Origin: UBA8199 sp035358715
GTDB taxonomy: Bacteria > Verrucomicrobiota > Verrucomicrobiia > Limisphaerales > UBA8199
Assembly (NCBI GenBank): GCA_035358715.1
Contig: DAOPPX010000003.1
Coordinates: forward strand, 17,886-81,885
Direction of reading: 5' to 3'
Length of the DNA: 64,000 bases
Position 1 is the stretch's first letter; each line of letters opens with the position of its first letter. The position numbers were made by a program, and so were the translations under genes. Under the pieces are notes generated by a model. It did no database searches and was not told the origin of the DNA. It saw only the letters and a program-made list of their open reading frames with translations. Of the stretch, positions 35,801-44,467 are shown one piece after another.

Positions 35801-37503
35801 TTGGCAGGGGTGCATCCTTCGAGCTTGACCAGGGCGTTGTCCGCGGCGATGACCGGTCCTTCCGGACCAACCCCAAAAGTCATCGTCGTTCCACTGGCGC
35901 TGAAATGGTGGAAGTTGATGCCGGACGGCGACCCATCCCACCAGCGGGCACTGGGGCTGGTTGAGTCGCTGAACCAGTTGCTGTAGCCGCCCGCCGTGTT
36001 GCCGAGGTAGTAAAGATCTCTGGAGTCGCCGCTGTTGACGTTGTTTTGAAAGTGCCACAGGTTGTCGGCCTGCATGAGGGACGCTTCGTAGTTCAGGTGG
36101 GAGGTGTTGAGGTTGGTGCTTTGGTTGTCCCGGTCGCCCAATTCGTCAATGTGCCAGATCGCGATCCCGGAAGCGGGGAGGTTCGCGTCCCGGCCGCTCT
36201 TCTGGCGGTTTTCCACCAGGAAGTACTCCGTGGACACTCCTGGTTTGGCGTAGCGGTAGAAGTTGTTGAAGTTCGTGCCCGAGGAACTGACGGATGCCGT
36301 GAGAACAGAACTGCTGGTCAGGGGAATGGTCGTCGCCCATCCGGCAGCACGTTTCAGATAAGCGCAGACTTGCGCAGGGTTGTAATTGAAGCTGCCACTA
36401 CTCATCAGGCAGAAGTTCCCGGCCCCGCCGGTCGAGTCATAATCGTAGTCGTAGAGGTCCGGGAATCCGCACAGCATGTGGCCGTTCTCGTGGCAGAAGG
36501 TCCCCAGCGTAAGGCCGGTCCCAAGGTTGGTGATTTGGTATCTATAGACCCTTTTGCCGTTGCCCAGGTCAATTGAGCTGGCCAGCACCCATGAATGGGG
36601 CCACAGCCCATAAGACCAAACCCCGCTATTGGCTCCCGCGAAGAAGACATTGCAGGCGGCTACGCGGCTGCTCCCATCCACCGTCAGGTTGCTGAACGTC
36701 GGCAGGATGTCTGTTGTGTAATTCGCCAGCGCTTTCATGGCAGCGATGGCATCCGTGATGAGCAGGCGCCCCTGTATCCCGCAATCGTTGGCGGTGTTGT
36801 TGTAATAGGTCTTGGGTTGGGGCGCCCGGATGTAGATTGTCACCACGTTGCTGTAGGTGAGCAGGTTTGCGGAGTTGTCGAGGTAGTATTGTTTTACCGA
36901 GCCATTGTTGCCGTAGCCGGTGTAGCTGTCGCCGTTACAGTAGTTGATGACTTCCGCCTGCGGGATGGTTCCGACTGCATCACTGAAATCAATCAGCAGG
37001 GTCAGCCCCAGCTTCTGTCCTGTCGTGGTCCAGGACGGTGGCGACTTCGCGTCGCCGTCCTTCGCGGCAGCGAGTTCGGCGAGCCGTTGTCGGCTCTTCA
37101 AATCGCTCCAACGCCGTGTAATTTCCATACCTTGATCCCAACGCGCGAAGCGGGCTGCTGCTTGCTTGCGCACTGCCTTGGAATTGATTCGCAGGTGCGG
37201 TTTGAGGCCCAGCGCCGCAGGATCGCCCCGGCCAACGGCAACGCCGATGCCAACGAGTTGCTCCCCGTCGGCGGACAACTGCGCGTACTCGTAGCCTCGG
37301 GTCTGCTGGTTGAAGACGACCGTGTATCCATCCAGGGTTTCGAACACAGCGTAGAATTCGTCGCCCTGCCCCCAGAGCACAATCTGTGTCCCGTCAGGTT
37401 GCGTGAACGGCACCTTCTCTGCGAAGGGCGCGCCCGGCGCGGCGATTCGGCAGAGAAACAGCAGGCTGGCAAGTCCGACCAGTCTGGGGATCGTAGGTTT
37501 CAT
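29881..37503 (-). CDS. Giant secreted M6-like metalloprotease with RCC1, Ig and HYR repeats
   Basis: 2540 aa. Signal peptide MKPTIPRLVGLASLLFLCRI..APG. An M6/InhA-type zinc protease domain covers about residues 30-560; the motif CHENGHMLCGFPDLYD gives HExxH plus the distal Asp. Further on come a jelly-roll-like domain, a DUF11-type segment (PLTYTLTVTNLGPAPAVNV), three Ig-like domains (YQWLKGG..), about seven RCC1/BNR-like repeats (GxYHSLALxxDGTVxAWG, about 1240-1550), HYR-type repeats with ITGTNYILTTDNCGSVTVTQ repeated, and two more Ig-like domains. No PEP-CTERM or clear anchor. It is likely an extracellular adhesive protease. Confidence 0.85.
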   Translation of the reverse strand: MKPTIPRLVGLASLLFLCRIAAPGAPFAEKVPFTQPDGTQIVLWGQGDEFYAVFETLDGYTVVFNQQTRGYEYAQLSADGEQLVGIGVAVGRGDPAALGLKPHLRINSKAVRKQAAARFARWDQGMEITRRWSDLKSRQRLAELAAAKDGDAKSPPSWTTTGQKLGLTLLIDFSDAVGTIPQAEVINYCNGDSYTGYGNNGSVKQYYLDNSANLLTYSNVVTIYIRAPQPKTYYNNTANDCGIQGRLLITDAIAAMKALANYTTDILPTFSNLTVDGSSRVAACNVFFAGANSGVWSYGLWPHSWVLASSIDLGNGKRVYRYQITNLGTGLTLGTFCHENGHMLCGFPDLYDYDYDSTGGAGNFCLMSSGSFNYNPAQVCAYLKRAAGWATTIPLTSSSVLTASVSSSGTNFNNFYRYAKPGVSTEYFLVENRQKSGRDANLPASGIAIWHIDELGDRDNQSTNLNTSHLNYEASLMQADNLWHFQNNVNSGDSRDLYYLGNTAGGYSNWFSDSTSPSARWWDGSPSGINFHHFSASGTTMTFGVGPEGPVIAADNALVKLEGCTPANGVADPNETVSVDFALKNSGGRNTTNLVATLLATNGVTSPSGPQAYGVLVTNAAAVARPFTFTATGACGGNNTATLHLEDSGTNLGTVTFSFPLGQSSISTNLHQDFDAVTPPALPANWTTSASNAQSGWVTTTAASDTAPNSVFSPDPDDVGVNELNSPTITLPVSPAQVSFQHSYQLESGYDGGVLEIKIGTESWADILTAGGNFVSGGYTRTLSSSYNNPLSGRSAWTGNSGGFIATLINLPPAAAGQSIQLRWRCGSDSGVSGAGWHVDTLSVTILSYACCTASADLEAALTASPNPVVRGQPLTYTLTVTNLGPAPAVNVTLTNTLPAGVTFVSASPGCVSLGETVIASVGPMPGGSATNFTLVVTPSVGGPNTNTLAAASLTFDPNPSNNSTTNVITVNAPPVVTGQPSDQTVIAGTNVILQVIALGTEPLAYEWFHNGTNLAGAVDCVVTLTNVGAAQAGTYTVIVTNEFGSALSSNAVLTVRDPWIVGQPTNQTVSVGAPATFTVSEAGTPPMHYQWLKGGIPLVDGANISGALTPALTVAQVAAGDMGYYSLAVSNLYGQVISSNATLVANLPPVILTQPASQTALAGATVLFTTAVVGPGPMGFQWRRAGTNLADGGKISGSATASLTVSNVQSSEIGEYRLVVTNAYGSVTSSNALLTLWPLVVWGRNDYAAANVPGGLSNVLAVAGGLYHCLALRADGTVAAWGAGTTNTGVNPQRGQAIVPDGLSNVVALAAGAYHSLALESNGTLAAWGAGTTNTGISPHFGQAMVPDGLSDVAMTSGGGFHTLALKRDGSLTAWGAGTTNSGLTPHYGQASVPGGLSNMVAIAAGSYHSLALKCDGTVVGWGAGLTNAGVNPQYGQANIPNGLSNVVMLAAGGNHSLALRADGTVAGWGDNTYGQINPPADLSNVVAIAAGRYYSLALTSDGTMLGWGDNTYAQTNLPAGLTNVAATAAGGYHPLALASDGRPHVTVHPFSQTVIEGCEVRLVGLAVGLPPLSYQWQFNGTNLAEATSTTLTLSDFQCPDAGSYTMIVSNLLGSAASLAAVLTTGETSPPTISCPADVAVNADAGTCAATNVALGSPVTGDNCGIAGVTNDQQSSYPLGTNLVTWTVTDTSGNTNSCQQRVVVLDAEAPTISWHVTNVIVAADTNCQALMPDITGTNYILTTDNCGSVTVTQSVATDTVLGLGTNQVVLGAFDPAGNAAYCTSFVLVLDQAPPSIECPADLGTTNQPSQCGAVVHYTAPASRDDCSEVMITQLAGLPSGSLFPAGKTTNTFQATDATGNSAADSFVVTVDDAEPPVISWCLTNVALTAGTNCQALMPDITGTNYILTTDNCGSVTVTQSVATDTVLGLGTNEVVLGAFDPAGNTAYCTNYVLVADDTPPAITWHLTNVIVAAGTNCQALMPDITGTNYILTTDNCGSVTVTQSVATDTVLGLGTNQVVLGAFDPAGNAAYCTSFVLVLDQAPPSIECPADLGTTNQPSQCGAVVHYTAPASRDDCSEVMITQLAGLPSGSLFPAGKTTNTFQATDATGNSAADSFVVTVDDAEPPVISWCLTNVALTAGTNCQALMPDITGTNYILTTDNCGSVTVTQSVATDAVLSLGTNEVVLGAFDPAGNTAYCTNYVLVADDTPPTVICPASITVGADAGQCSRSNVTWEVAASDNCAVTNLVSEPPSGATFPVGVTPVRCTATDASGNTNSCSFTVTVIVPTVILAPPSSLTVVRGEDAFFGVTATNDCASPLTYQWRFNGGQLAGATDSTYMCTNTQCADAGSFDVVVASLDGSQTSSIANLTVVAPPVILEGPVSEAVPLGQSAILCISATNNCGGQLAYQWRFQGVNIPGATTDCYTLATVRPANVGNYDLVVTNLAAAVTSPVAVLTVVGPRLTVSRGEPSQPGGAITNFLLVFPSVTGIDYVVQYVDTLTNTNNWLSLVTNPGTGGLVTNDFPITAIPPSRFYRILIP
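30979..31527. repeat. Near-perfect tandem duplication, unit 1
   Basis: 549 bp identical to 31729-32277, offset exactly 750 bp (250 codons), inside the HYR repeat zone of the giant gene. The identity is unbroken by eye, unlike the diverged repeats around it, so the duplication is recent or homogenised. Confidence 0.85.
31729..32277. repeat. Near-perfect tandem duplication, unit 2
   Basis: Second copy of 30979-31527. The 750-bp period keeps the reading frame and adds whole domains (one HYR-like plus adjoining repeat units). Confidence 0.85.
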
Positions 37504-37676
37504 AGTGACCCTCTCTGGCTGCTGGGGAATGGCTATTTCATTACAAGCAACTTCTCACAGGTGCGAGCCTGGCGCAAACTGCAGGAAAGGTCGAACTAAT
37601 TGCGCAAGCGGAGCGCAGCAGTTCGTGCCTGCCCAAACGGCTTGAAAACCCGGTCTGCTGTGCCAACATCCCGGGC

Positions 37677-38432
37677 ATGAAGTCTTTGATGACCGTTCAC
37701 GCGCTGCTGACCGCTGCTTTCGTTTTGAACCCTGGCGCCATGCCTGGCCAGACCGGGCCAGCCTCCGAGCTTAATCAGTGCGTGAAGCCTGTCCCACGCG
37801 ACGGACAAGGCTATCAGCGGCATCTGGAGCTGAGCAAGCGTGTCAAGGACAGTCAGGGGCTGGCCAAAGTCATCTTCGTCGGCGACTCCATCACTCAGGG
37901 TTGGGAGGGCAACGGCAAAGAGGTCTGGGCCAAGTATTACGCACCCCGGCAGGCTCTGAACCTGGGTATTGGCAGCGATCATACCCAGCACGTTCTCTGG
38001 CGCCTCGACCACGGCAATCTCGACGCCCTGCGCCCCAAGGTCGCCGTCGTCCTCATCGGCGTGAACAACATCCCCGACACCAACAATACTCCCCGGCAGG
38101 TTCTCGAAGGGGTGACCGCGGTCGTCAGGAAGCTCCGGGAGAAGCTCCCCGAGACCAAGGTTCTGCTCCTGGGCATTTTCCCATTCCGGGAGGACTTCTG
38201 CGACCAGCGCGCCAAGGCGCTCCAGGTTAATCAGGCTCTGCACAAGCTGGATGATGGCCAATGGATTCGGTTCCTGGACATCGGCCACCGGTTTATCCAG
38301 CCCGATGGCAGAATCTCCCGGAGCATGATGCGCGACTTCTTGCACCTCTCGCCCGCCGGCTATCGTCTGTGGGCCGAGGCCATCGAGCCCGAGCTGGCGT
38401 CCATGCTTGGTGAGAAACCTATAGCGCCGTGA
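37677..38432 (+). CDS. Secreted SGNH/GDSL-type hydrolase
   Basis: 251 aa with an N-terminal signal-like segment (MKSLMTVHALLTAAFVL). SGNH blocks: FVGDSITQGW (Ser), NLGIGSDHTQH (Gly), LIGVNNIPD (Asn) and DFLHLSPAGY (Asp/His). It resembles PAF-acetylhydrolase-like esterases that deacylate lipids or deacetylate polysaccharides. Stands alone, divergent from the giant protease gene with about 170 bp between. Confidence 0.9.
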   Translation: MKSLMTVHALLTAAFVLNPGAMPGQTGPASELNQCVKPVPRDGQGYQRHLELSKRVKDSQGLAKVIFVGDSITQGWEGNGKEVWAKYYAPRQALNLGIGSDHTQHVLWRLDHGNLDALRPKVAVVLIGVNNIPDTNNTPRQVLEGVTAVVRKLREKLPETKVLLLGIFPFREDFCDQRAKALQVNQALHKLDDGQWIRFLDIGHRFIQPDGRISRSMMRDFLHLSPAGYRLWAEAIEPELASMLGEKPIAP

Positions 38433-38568
38433 ATCGGGCGCGCTCTGGCGAAATCTCCTTCGCACGATCCATTCCGGGGCGTGTGTCTGGGGGGGCGGAT
38501 TTGCTGTTTCCGAAAGGGCCAGACTTCTCTAAGCTTCGCCCCCGCATGATGGCTGTTAAATTGTCCTT

Positions 38569-39270
38569 ATGAAGATTGCGTTGTTTGGCATTGCCGAGAT
38601 CAAAGCCGGCAAGCATAACCTCAAGGATCCGCGGCTGGACCAGGCCGACAAGTTGGTCGAGGCTGACAAGAAGACCCACGCACAAGCCGATGTGATCGGC
38701 GAGGACCTGATGCTTGAAGCCGATGGCATCCTTGCCACCCAGGAAACGAAGGCGGATTTGATCCTCAAAGACCTCGAGTTCGTGGAAACGCGCCTGGGTC
38801 GCGATCCGCAGCCCGGGGAGCGCGCGGCGCTGGAGAAGATCAAAGCGCTGCTGGAAAGCGAACGGTTTGTATTCAACTCAGGCCTGAGCGCCGAAGACTT
38901 GCAGGCGGTCGCGGCGCACAGCTTTTACACGAACAAGCCGGTCACGGTCGCGGCGTACGAAGACCTGCAGGATCCGGAGGCCCTGTTGCTGCGAGCCTTT
39001 ACGGACGCAGGCTACATCTGTTTTCTGACGGTCGGCGGCAAGGAGAACCGCGCCTGGCCCATTCGCAAAGGCAGCACAGCCTGGGAAGCGGCCGGCACGA
39101 TTCACTCGGATATCCAGAAGGGCTTCATCCGCGCGGAAGTGATCAGCTTTGCTGACTTCATCGCAGCCGGCGGCGAGACCCAGGCGAAGCGGGCGGGCAA
39201 GCAGCGCCTGGAACTCAAGCAGTATGTCGTGCAGGATTATGACCTGGTGAACTTCCGCTTCAATAAGTGA
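38569..39270 (+). CDS. YchF-like protein lacking the GTPase domain (DUF933)
   Basis: 233 aa. The C-terminal ~85 residues match the TGS-like/DUF933 end of the ribosome-binding ATPase YchF (CFLTVGGKENRAWPIRKG, AAGTIHSDIQKGFIRAEVIS, KQYVVQDYDLVNFRFNK). The helical A-domain is also present (ADLILKDLEFVETRLGR). YchF itself is ~360 aa and starts with a G1 loop; here the N-terminus is MKIALFGIAEIKAGKHNLKD with no GKS/T. Thus nucleotide hydrolysis is impossible. It may bind ribosomes or a YchF partner. No frameshift or decay is visible. Confidence 0.85.
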   Translation: MKIALFGIAEIKAGKHNLKDPRLDQADKLVEADKKTHAQADVIGEDLMLEADGILATQETKADLILKDLEFVETRLGRDPQPGERAALEKIKALLESERFVFNSGLSAEDLQAVAAHSFYTNKPVTVAAYEDLQDPEALLLRAFTDAGYICFLTVGGKENRAWPIRKGSTAWEAAGTIHSDIQKGFIRAEVISFADFIAAGGETQAKRAGKQRLELKQYVVQDYDLVNFRFNK

Positions 39271-39370
39271 GCTGGCTGGATTGAGCGTCACGCAACACGC
39301 AATGTGTGACACAGAGATGCCGATTTACCCCTTTCCGCTGCCGCGCTGTCTGGTTTAGAGTCTGGGCGTT

Positions 39371-42073
39371 ATGGCCTTCCTGTGCCGCTGCATTGTGGTT
39401 TTGACCTTGCTGCTCGCCGCTGGGGCGCGGCTTTCGGCGGCGAGCGCGGCGGACCGCGCCTTCGACGCGGCCATAAAGGCTTTCCGTGACACCTTCTATG
39501 ACCGGGCGGAAGCGCAGTTGGCCGAGTTTCGTCAGAAGTATCCAACTTCGCCGCGCCTGGCGGAAGCGATCCTGCTGCAGGCACAGGCGCGGCTGGAACT
39601 GGCGAATTACACTGGCGCGATTGATCTGTTATCCGCCCACCAGACCAGCGCGGGCGCCAACGCCGACCAATACCTATTCTGGCTGGCAGAAGCTTATGCG
39701 CGCAAAGGGGATTGGCGCGCGGCCAGCGAGGCCTTTGCGCGGCTGGTCAAAGAGTTCCCGGCCTCCTCGCGGCGCCTGGAGGCCGTGATTGGCGAAGCAT
39801 CGGCGCGGGCGGCTTTGGCGCGAACAGACCCCGCGGAATGGCCGCGCCTGATCGCTTTGCTCCAGGAAACAAACGGGGTCTTCCAGTCCGCAGTGCGCGC
39901 CCAGGCCGATTCCGAACTGTTGGCACATGGCTGGTTGTGGCTGGGCGAAGCGCAGTTTGCGACCAGGGATTATCGCGCCGCCGAGGAGACCATCCAGCCG
40001 CTGGCCAAGCGCCTCTTGAAACCGAAGCTGGCCTGGCAGTGGCAGTATCTGCTATGCCGCATCCAGGTTGCCGACGGGCGGCCGGAAGCGGCGCTGCAGG
40101 GCACAACCAACCTCCTGGCGATGGCGGCCAGTGCCGCGCAAGGCAACCTGCGAGCCGAGAGCGCCGCGTTCCAGGCCGCCTTGTTCGAGCGGTTGGGCCG
40201 CATCGAAGACGCCGCCGCGGCTTACCAGCAGAACCTTGCCGACGGCGCCCCGCCCGAGCGCCAGTGCCAGGCGCTGCTGAGGATCAGCGAATTGTATCTG
40301 GCCCACAACAAGATCCCGGAGGCCACACAAATCCTGGAGAGGTTTCTGGCGCAGCATCCTGAAGCGGCTTCGGCGGACCTGGCGCTGCTTACGCTGGGGG
40401 AGTTGCGGCTCCGTCAATACGAAGCCGCCCCTGGCACCAACCAGGTGCTCGTTGCCGCGATCAATGCGCCGGACGTGACCAACAACCTCCGGCTGGCGCG
40501 GGAGTCCCTTGAGGCGCTGACGAAGAAGTTTCCACAAAGCCCGCTCCTCGGGAAGGCGCACCTCGACCTGGGGGGATGTTATTGGTGGGAAGGCCGAATG
40601 CCGGAAGCTGAGGCCGCCTTCCAGACTGCGGTGGAACGTCTGCCTGCATCGCCGGACCAGGCAATGGCTTACTCCAGGCTGGCGGACGCCCGGTTTCACC
40701 AGACGAACTACGCGGGCGCGGTCAAAACCTATCAGGCGATCATCGAGAAGTTCGCCGAGGTGCCGGAGGTAAGGACGAATCTGTTCGAGCGCGTTCTGGA
40801 TCAGACCGTGCGGGCGGGATTGGCGGCAGGGGACCTGGCGGCTGCCACCAACGCGCTCCACAAGGTGCTGGCCTGGTATCCCGACCGCCCGGATACCGTC
40901 CGGGCGGTGCTGTTGACCGGCCAGGAAATCAGTCGCCGAGGCGATGCGGCGGCGGCGCGGCGGATATTCCTGGAGTTTACCAATAGCGTTCCCCACACCC
41001 CCCTGCTGGCAGACCTGCAACTGGCCGTGGCTGGCACCTACGAGCAGGAGAGCAGGTGGCAGGAGGCGATTGCGCAATATGACATCTGGCTGGCCACTTT
41101 CACGAACAATCCGGCCCGGCCGCGCGCCGAGTATGCTCGCGCCTGGAACATCTTCCAGGCCGGCCGCGAGACAAATGCGCTGACGAGCTTCACCAACCTC
41201 GTGGCCCGGTTTCCAACCAACGAATTCGCTCCTCTGGCCCAATGGTGGGTTGCTGACTATTATTACCGCACGGGCAACCCTGTGGAAGCGGAGCGGAATT
41301 ACAAGCTGCTGTTCCTGAACACGAACTGGCCCCCCTCCGAGCTGACCTACGAGGCACAATTGATGACCGGGCGCGCTGCCGTAGCCCGCCAGGGCTGGGG
41401 CGAGGCCAGGACCTACTTCAGCAGCCTGTACAACAACACCAACGGCCCGAGCCTTGACTTGCGTCTCCAGGCCTTGTTCGAACTCGGCCTGGCATTGATG
41501 CGAACCGTGGCCCCGTCGGAAACGAATCGGCTGGCCAATTGCGAGGAAGCCACGCGAGCCTTTGGCCGGATTTGCGACGAATATCCGACCAACCGGCTGG
41601 CGGTCCGGGCGTGGATTGAGCGGGCCAACTGTTACCTGCAGTGGGCGCTGGCCCGGCAGCAATACGACTCCCTGACCAATGCGCTGAACGCCTACCAGCG
41701 GGTCATTGATTCACAGCAAGCCGACGTGCGAGCCCGCAGCCAGGCCAAAGTCGGCCAGGCCATTGTGCTTGGCAAATGGGCCGAACAAAAAGACGGCGAG
41801 GAGCGGACCGCCCTGCTCAAGCCGGCGCTCAGTAACTGTCTGGACGTGGTTTACGAAACCATCCTACGAGAAGACGAACAACGCGATCCGTTCTGGACCA
41901 AGGAAGCTGGCATCGAGGCCTTCAACCTCGCCGAGGCCATGCAGGCGTGGTCCCAGGTGGCCAGTGTGTACCAGCGACTGACGAATTCGGTCTGGCCCCG
42001 GTTGCCCGCCTCGCTGGAGAAGCGCGCTTTGAGGGCCCTGGAGAACCTGGAGCAGGGAAAGGCAGGCCGCTGA
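39371..42073 (+). CDS. Exported tetratricopeptide-repeat protein
   Basis: 900 aa. Signal peptide (MAFLCRCIVVLTLLLAAGARLSAASA). The rest is helical TPR repeats with recurrent A-x3-F/Y-x6-P spacing (e.g. EATQILERFLAQHPEAASADL, shown to its first 20; WQEAIAQYDIWLATF). It resembles YbgF/BamD-type outer-membrane assembly scaffolds but is much longer. Periplasmic scaffold role inferred. Short repeat CACGCAACACGC lies just upstream (39289-39300). Confidence 0.8.
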   Translation: MAFLCRCIVVLTLLLAAGARLSAASAADRAFDAAIKAFRDTFYDRAEAQLAEFRQKYPTSPRLAEAILLQAQARLELANYTGAIDLLSAHQTSAGANADQYLFWLAEAYARKGDWRAASEAFARLVKEFPASSRRLEAVIGEASARAALARTDPAEWPRLIALLQETNGVFQSAVRAQADSELLAHGWLWLGEAQFATRDYRAAEETIQPLAKRLLKPKLAWQWQYLLCRIQVADGRPEAALQGTTNLLAMAASAAQGNLRAESAAFQAALFERLGRIEDAAAAYQQNLADGAPPERQCQALLRISELYLAHNKIPEATQILERFLAQHPEAASADLALLTLGELRLRQYEAAPGTNQVLVAAINAPDVTNNLRLARESLEALTKKFPQSPLLGKAHLDLGGCYWWEGRMPEAEAAFQTAVERLPASPDQAMAYSRLADARFHQTNYAGAVKTYQAIIEKFAEVPEVRTNLFERVLDQTVRAGLAAGDLAAATNALHKVLAWYPDRPDTVRAVLLTGQEISRRGDAAAARRIFLEFTNSVPHTPLLADLQLAVAGTYEQESRWQEAIAQYDIWLATFTNNPARPRAEYARAWNIFQAGRETNALTSFTNLVARFPTNEFAPLAQWWVADYYYRTGNPVEAERNYKLLFLNTNWPPSELTYEAQLMTGRAAVARQGWGEARTYFSSLYNNTNGPSLDLRLQALFELGLALMRTVAPSETNRLANCEEATRAFGRICDEYPTNRLAVRAWIERANCYLQWALARQQYDSLTNALNAYQRVIDSQQADVRARSQAKVGQAIVLGKWAEQKDGEERTALLKPALSNCLDVVYETILREDEQRDPFWTKEAGIEAFNLAEAMQAWSQVASVYQRLTNSVWPRLPASLEKRALRALENLEQGKAGR

Positions 42074-42151
42074 CTTGCGTGCCCGGCCAGGCAACGCCAG
42101 AACCGACCGCCCAACTTCCGCTCCGGGCACAAGCGGCGGCACGCGGGCACT

Positions 42152-42790
42152 ATGAAGCACCTTCCGGCCCAGGAAGCGCTGGCCCTCGGAGTCGTTATTC
42201 TGGCCGCTGGGCGCTCCGCGCGCATGGGCAAGCCCAAACTGCTCCTGCCGTGGGGCGAAACGTCTGTGCTGGGTCATTTGATCTGCCAATGGCAAGCCCT
42301 CGGGGCCACACAGATTTCCGTTGTTTGTGCCGCAGGTGATCTAGCCCTTGAGGCGGAACTGGACAGGCAAGGCTTCCCGGCCGAAGACCGAATCCACAAC
42401 CCGGCGCCTGAGCGCGGCATGTTCAGCTCGATTCAAAGCGCGGCGCAATGGCCGGGATGGCGGGCGGCTCTCACCCATTGGGCGATCGTGCTCGGCGATC
42501 AGCCGCAGGTGCGGCCCCAGACGCTGCGCCAACTGTTGGATTTCAGCGCCGCGCACCCCGCCAGCGTCTGCCAGCCCGCGCGGCGCGGCCACGGACGTCA
42601 TCCTGTCCTGCTGCCCAAAGCTGCCTTCCGGCAGGTGGTGGGCACAACAGCGGCGACGCTGAAGGACTTCCTTGCCGCCGGGTCCCAACACATCGCCTGC
42701 TGCGAACTCGATGATCCCGGCCTGGACCTGGACATTGACCGTCCGGAGGATTACGAGCAAGCCCTCAGGGTGAGCGGGCTGTCTTCTTAA
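42152..42790 (+). CDS. MocA-like nucleotidyltransferase
   Basis: 212 aa. NTP-transferase fold with the signature ILAAGRSARMGKPKLLLPW (about residues 12-31), GMFSSIQSA, and VLGDQPQV (metal Asp). The end DLDIDRPEDYEQAL is typical. This is the family of molybdenum-cofactor cytidylyl- and guanylyl-transferases (MocA/MobA); the exact substrate cannot be fixed because no molybdoenzyme is nearby. Starts 78 bp after the TPR gene, same strand. Confidence 0.85.
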   Translation: MKHLPAQEALALGVVILAAGRSARMGKPKLLLPWGETSVLGHLICQWQALGATQISVVCAAGDLALEAELDRQGFPAEDRIHNPAPERGMFSSIQSAAQWPGWRAALTHWAIVLGDQPQVRPQTLRQLLDFSAAHPASVCQPARRGHGRHPVLLPKAAFRQVVGTTAATLKDFLAAGSQHIACCELDDPGLDLDIDRPEDYEQALRVSGLSS

Positions 42791-42852
42791 GTGCGCGCCG
42801 CTCGGGAGGCGCGGCTTCAAGCCAGCGGAGAACCAGAGTCTTGCGTTGGTGG

Positions 42853-44265
42853 CTACATCCCGCTGCGGACAAAGGTGAAATACGCCACCAGCACCAACGC
42901 CAGCCCGTAGGTCAGCCAGCCGATCTGCCGGCCTTTGCCGCTGAACAGCTTGATGATTGGGTAGCTGATAAAGCCCAGCGCGAGGCCGTCGGCGATCGAA
43001 TAGGACAACGGAATCCCGATCAGGGTCAGGAAAGCAGGCACCGATTCGCTGTAATCCTTCCAGTCCACCTTCGCGACGTTTTGAATCATCATGGCGCCGA
43101 CGATCACCAGCGCCGGCGCGGTAATGGGCGGGTAGCTGCCCACCATCGCGATCAGCGGGCTGAAGCAGAGCGCCAGCAGGAATAGAGCTGCAACCACCAG
43201 CCCCGTCAGCCCCGTCCGCCCGCCCTGCTCGACGCCCGCGGCGCTCTCGACAAAACTCGTCACCGTGCTCGTGCCCAGCGCCGCCCCCGCAACCGTGCCA
43301 ACCGCATCCGACAGCATCGCCTGTTTGGCGCGAGGCAACTTGTTGTCTTTGATGAAGCCCGCTTGCTCGCATACACCGATCAGCGTGCCGATCGCGTCAA
43401 ATACGAGCATGAACAGGAACACGAAAATGAACGGCAGCATCTTCGGCGTCAGCGCATGGGCCAGGTCTGCCTTTAAGAACGTCGGCGCCAGGGATGGTGG
43501 CGGCGCCACGATGCCTTTCGCAAATTCAAAGCGCTGTTCCAGCATTGACCCGGTGACGTCCGCCGCAGCCGCAATCGCGCGGGGCAGGTGCGGCAGGGCC
43601 AGTTTGAGCACCACGGCCAACGCCGTCGCGCCCACGATGCCCCAGAGGATCGAACCGCGCACTCCGCGCGCGTGCAGCACCGCCGTCAGTAGCAGCCCGG
43701 CAAAGAACACGAGCAAATCCGGCGAGGCAAAATGCGCGTTCATTCTCACCGCCGTGCCGGGGTCCTTGAGAATCAGCCCGGCATTCTGCAGGCCGATGAA
43801 GGCGATGAACAATCCAATGCCCGCGGCAATGCCGTTCTTCAGGCTGGGACTGACGGCGTTGAAGATCAGCTCGCGCAGCCCCACCAGCGACAGGATCAGG
43901 AACAGCACCCCCGAAATGAACACTACTCCCAGCGCGACTTCCCACGCATTGCCAAACCCCGCTGCCGCCGCAGCCGGGATGGCCGAGAACACGAAGAAGA
44001 AATTCTCCCCCATCCCGGGCGCCTGCGCGATAGGATAGCGCGCATACAGCGCCATGATGGCCGTGGCCAGCGCCGCCGACAGGCAGGTCGCCGCCGTCAC
44101 CGCGCCAAAATCCATGCCCGTGGGTTTGCCGAACATCGCGCCCGACAACACAGCCGGCTGGACGAAGATGATGTAGGCCATCGTCAGGAAGGTCGTCAGC
44201 CCCGCCAGCAATTCTGTCCGCGCACTGGTCTGGTTCTCCGACAGGCGAAACAATCGTTCGAGCAT
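42853..44265 (-). CDS. NCS2-family purine permease (AzgA/GhxP type)
   Basis: 470 aa from ATG 44265 (MLERLFRLSENQTSARTE), preceded by GGGGA at a good distance; longer starts add hydrophilic residues. About 12-14 membrane spans. AzgA-type motifs: GLTTFLTMAYIIFVQPAVLS, QAPGMGENFFF, GIGLFIAFIGLQNAG, FLFMLVFDAIGTLIGV and GTSTVTSFVESAAGV. It imports adenine, guanine or hypoxanthine by proton symport. Fits the nucleoside-salvage genes (cdd, phosphorylase) elsewhere in the window. Confidence 0.93.
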   Translation of the reverse strand: MLERLFRLSENQTSARTELLAGLTTFLTMAYIIFVQPAVLSGAMFGKPTGMDFGAVTAATCLSAALATAIMALYARYPIAQAPGMGENFFFVFSAIPAAAAAGFGNAWEVALGVVFISGVLFLILSLVGLRELIFNAVSPSLKNGIAAGIGLFIAFIGLQNAGLILKDPGTAVRMNAHFASPDLLVFFAGLLLTAVLHARGVRGSILWGIVGATALAVVLKLALPHLPRAIAAAADVTGSMLEQRFEFAKGIVAPPPSLAPTFLKADLAHALTPKMLPFIFVFLFMLVFDAIGTLIGVCEQAGFIKDNKLPRAKQAMLSDAVGTVAGAALGTSTVTSFVESAAGVEQGGRTGLTGLVVAALFLLALCFSPLIAMVGSYPPITAPALVIVGAMMIQNVAKVDWKDYSESVPAFLTLIGIPLSYSIADGLALGFISYPIIKLFSGKGRQIGWLTYGLALVLVAYFTFVRSGM

Positions 44266-44467
44266 AGCCATCCCCAGAGTTCTGCGCCCCCTTTTCAGCC
44301 AACTCAAGCCCGGAGTTGGAGAAAGCGCCGGCAAGCCAGGTCCGGGGTGGTGCCGCTCCCGCGCCAGCGCATCCAACACTGGATTGGTTTGCCGTCGTCC
44401 TCAATGGGGCCGGGATGCCGTGCCCGATTTGACAGGCTCAATTCAATGCGCTATTCATAATGGCCCA

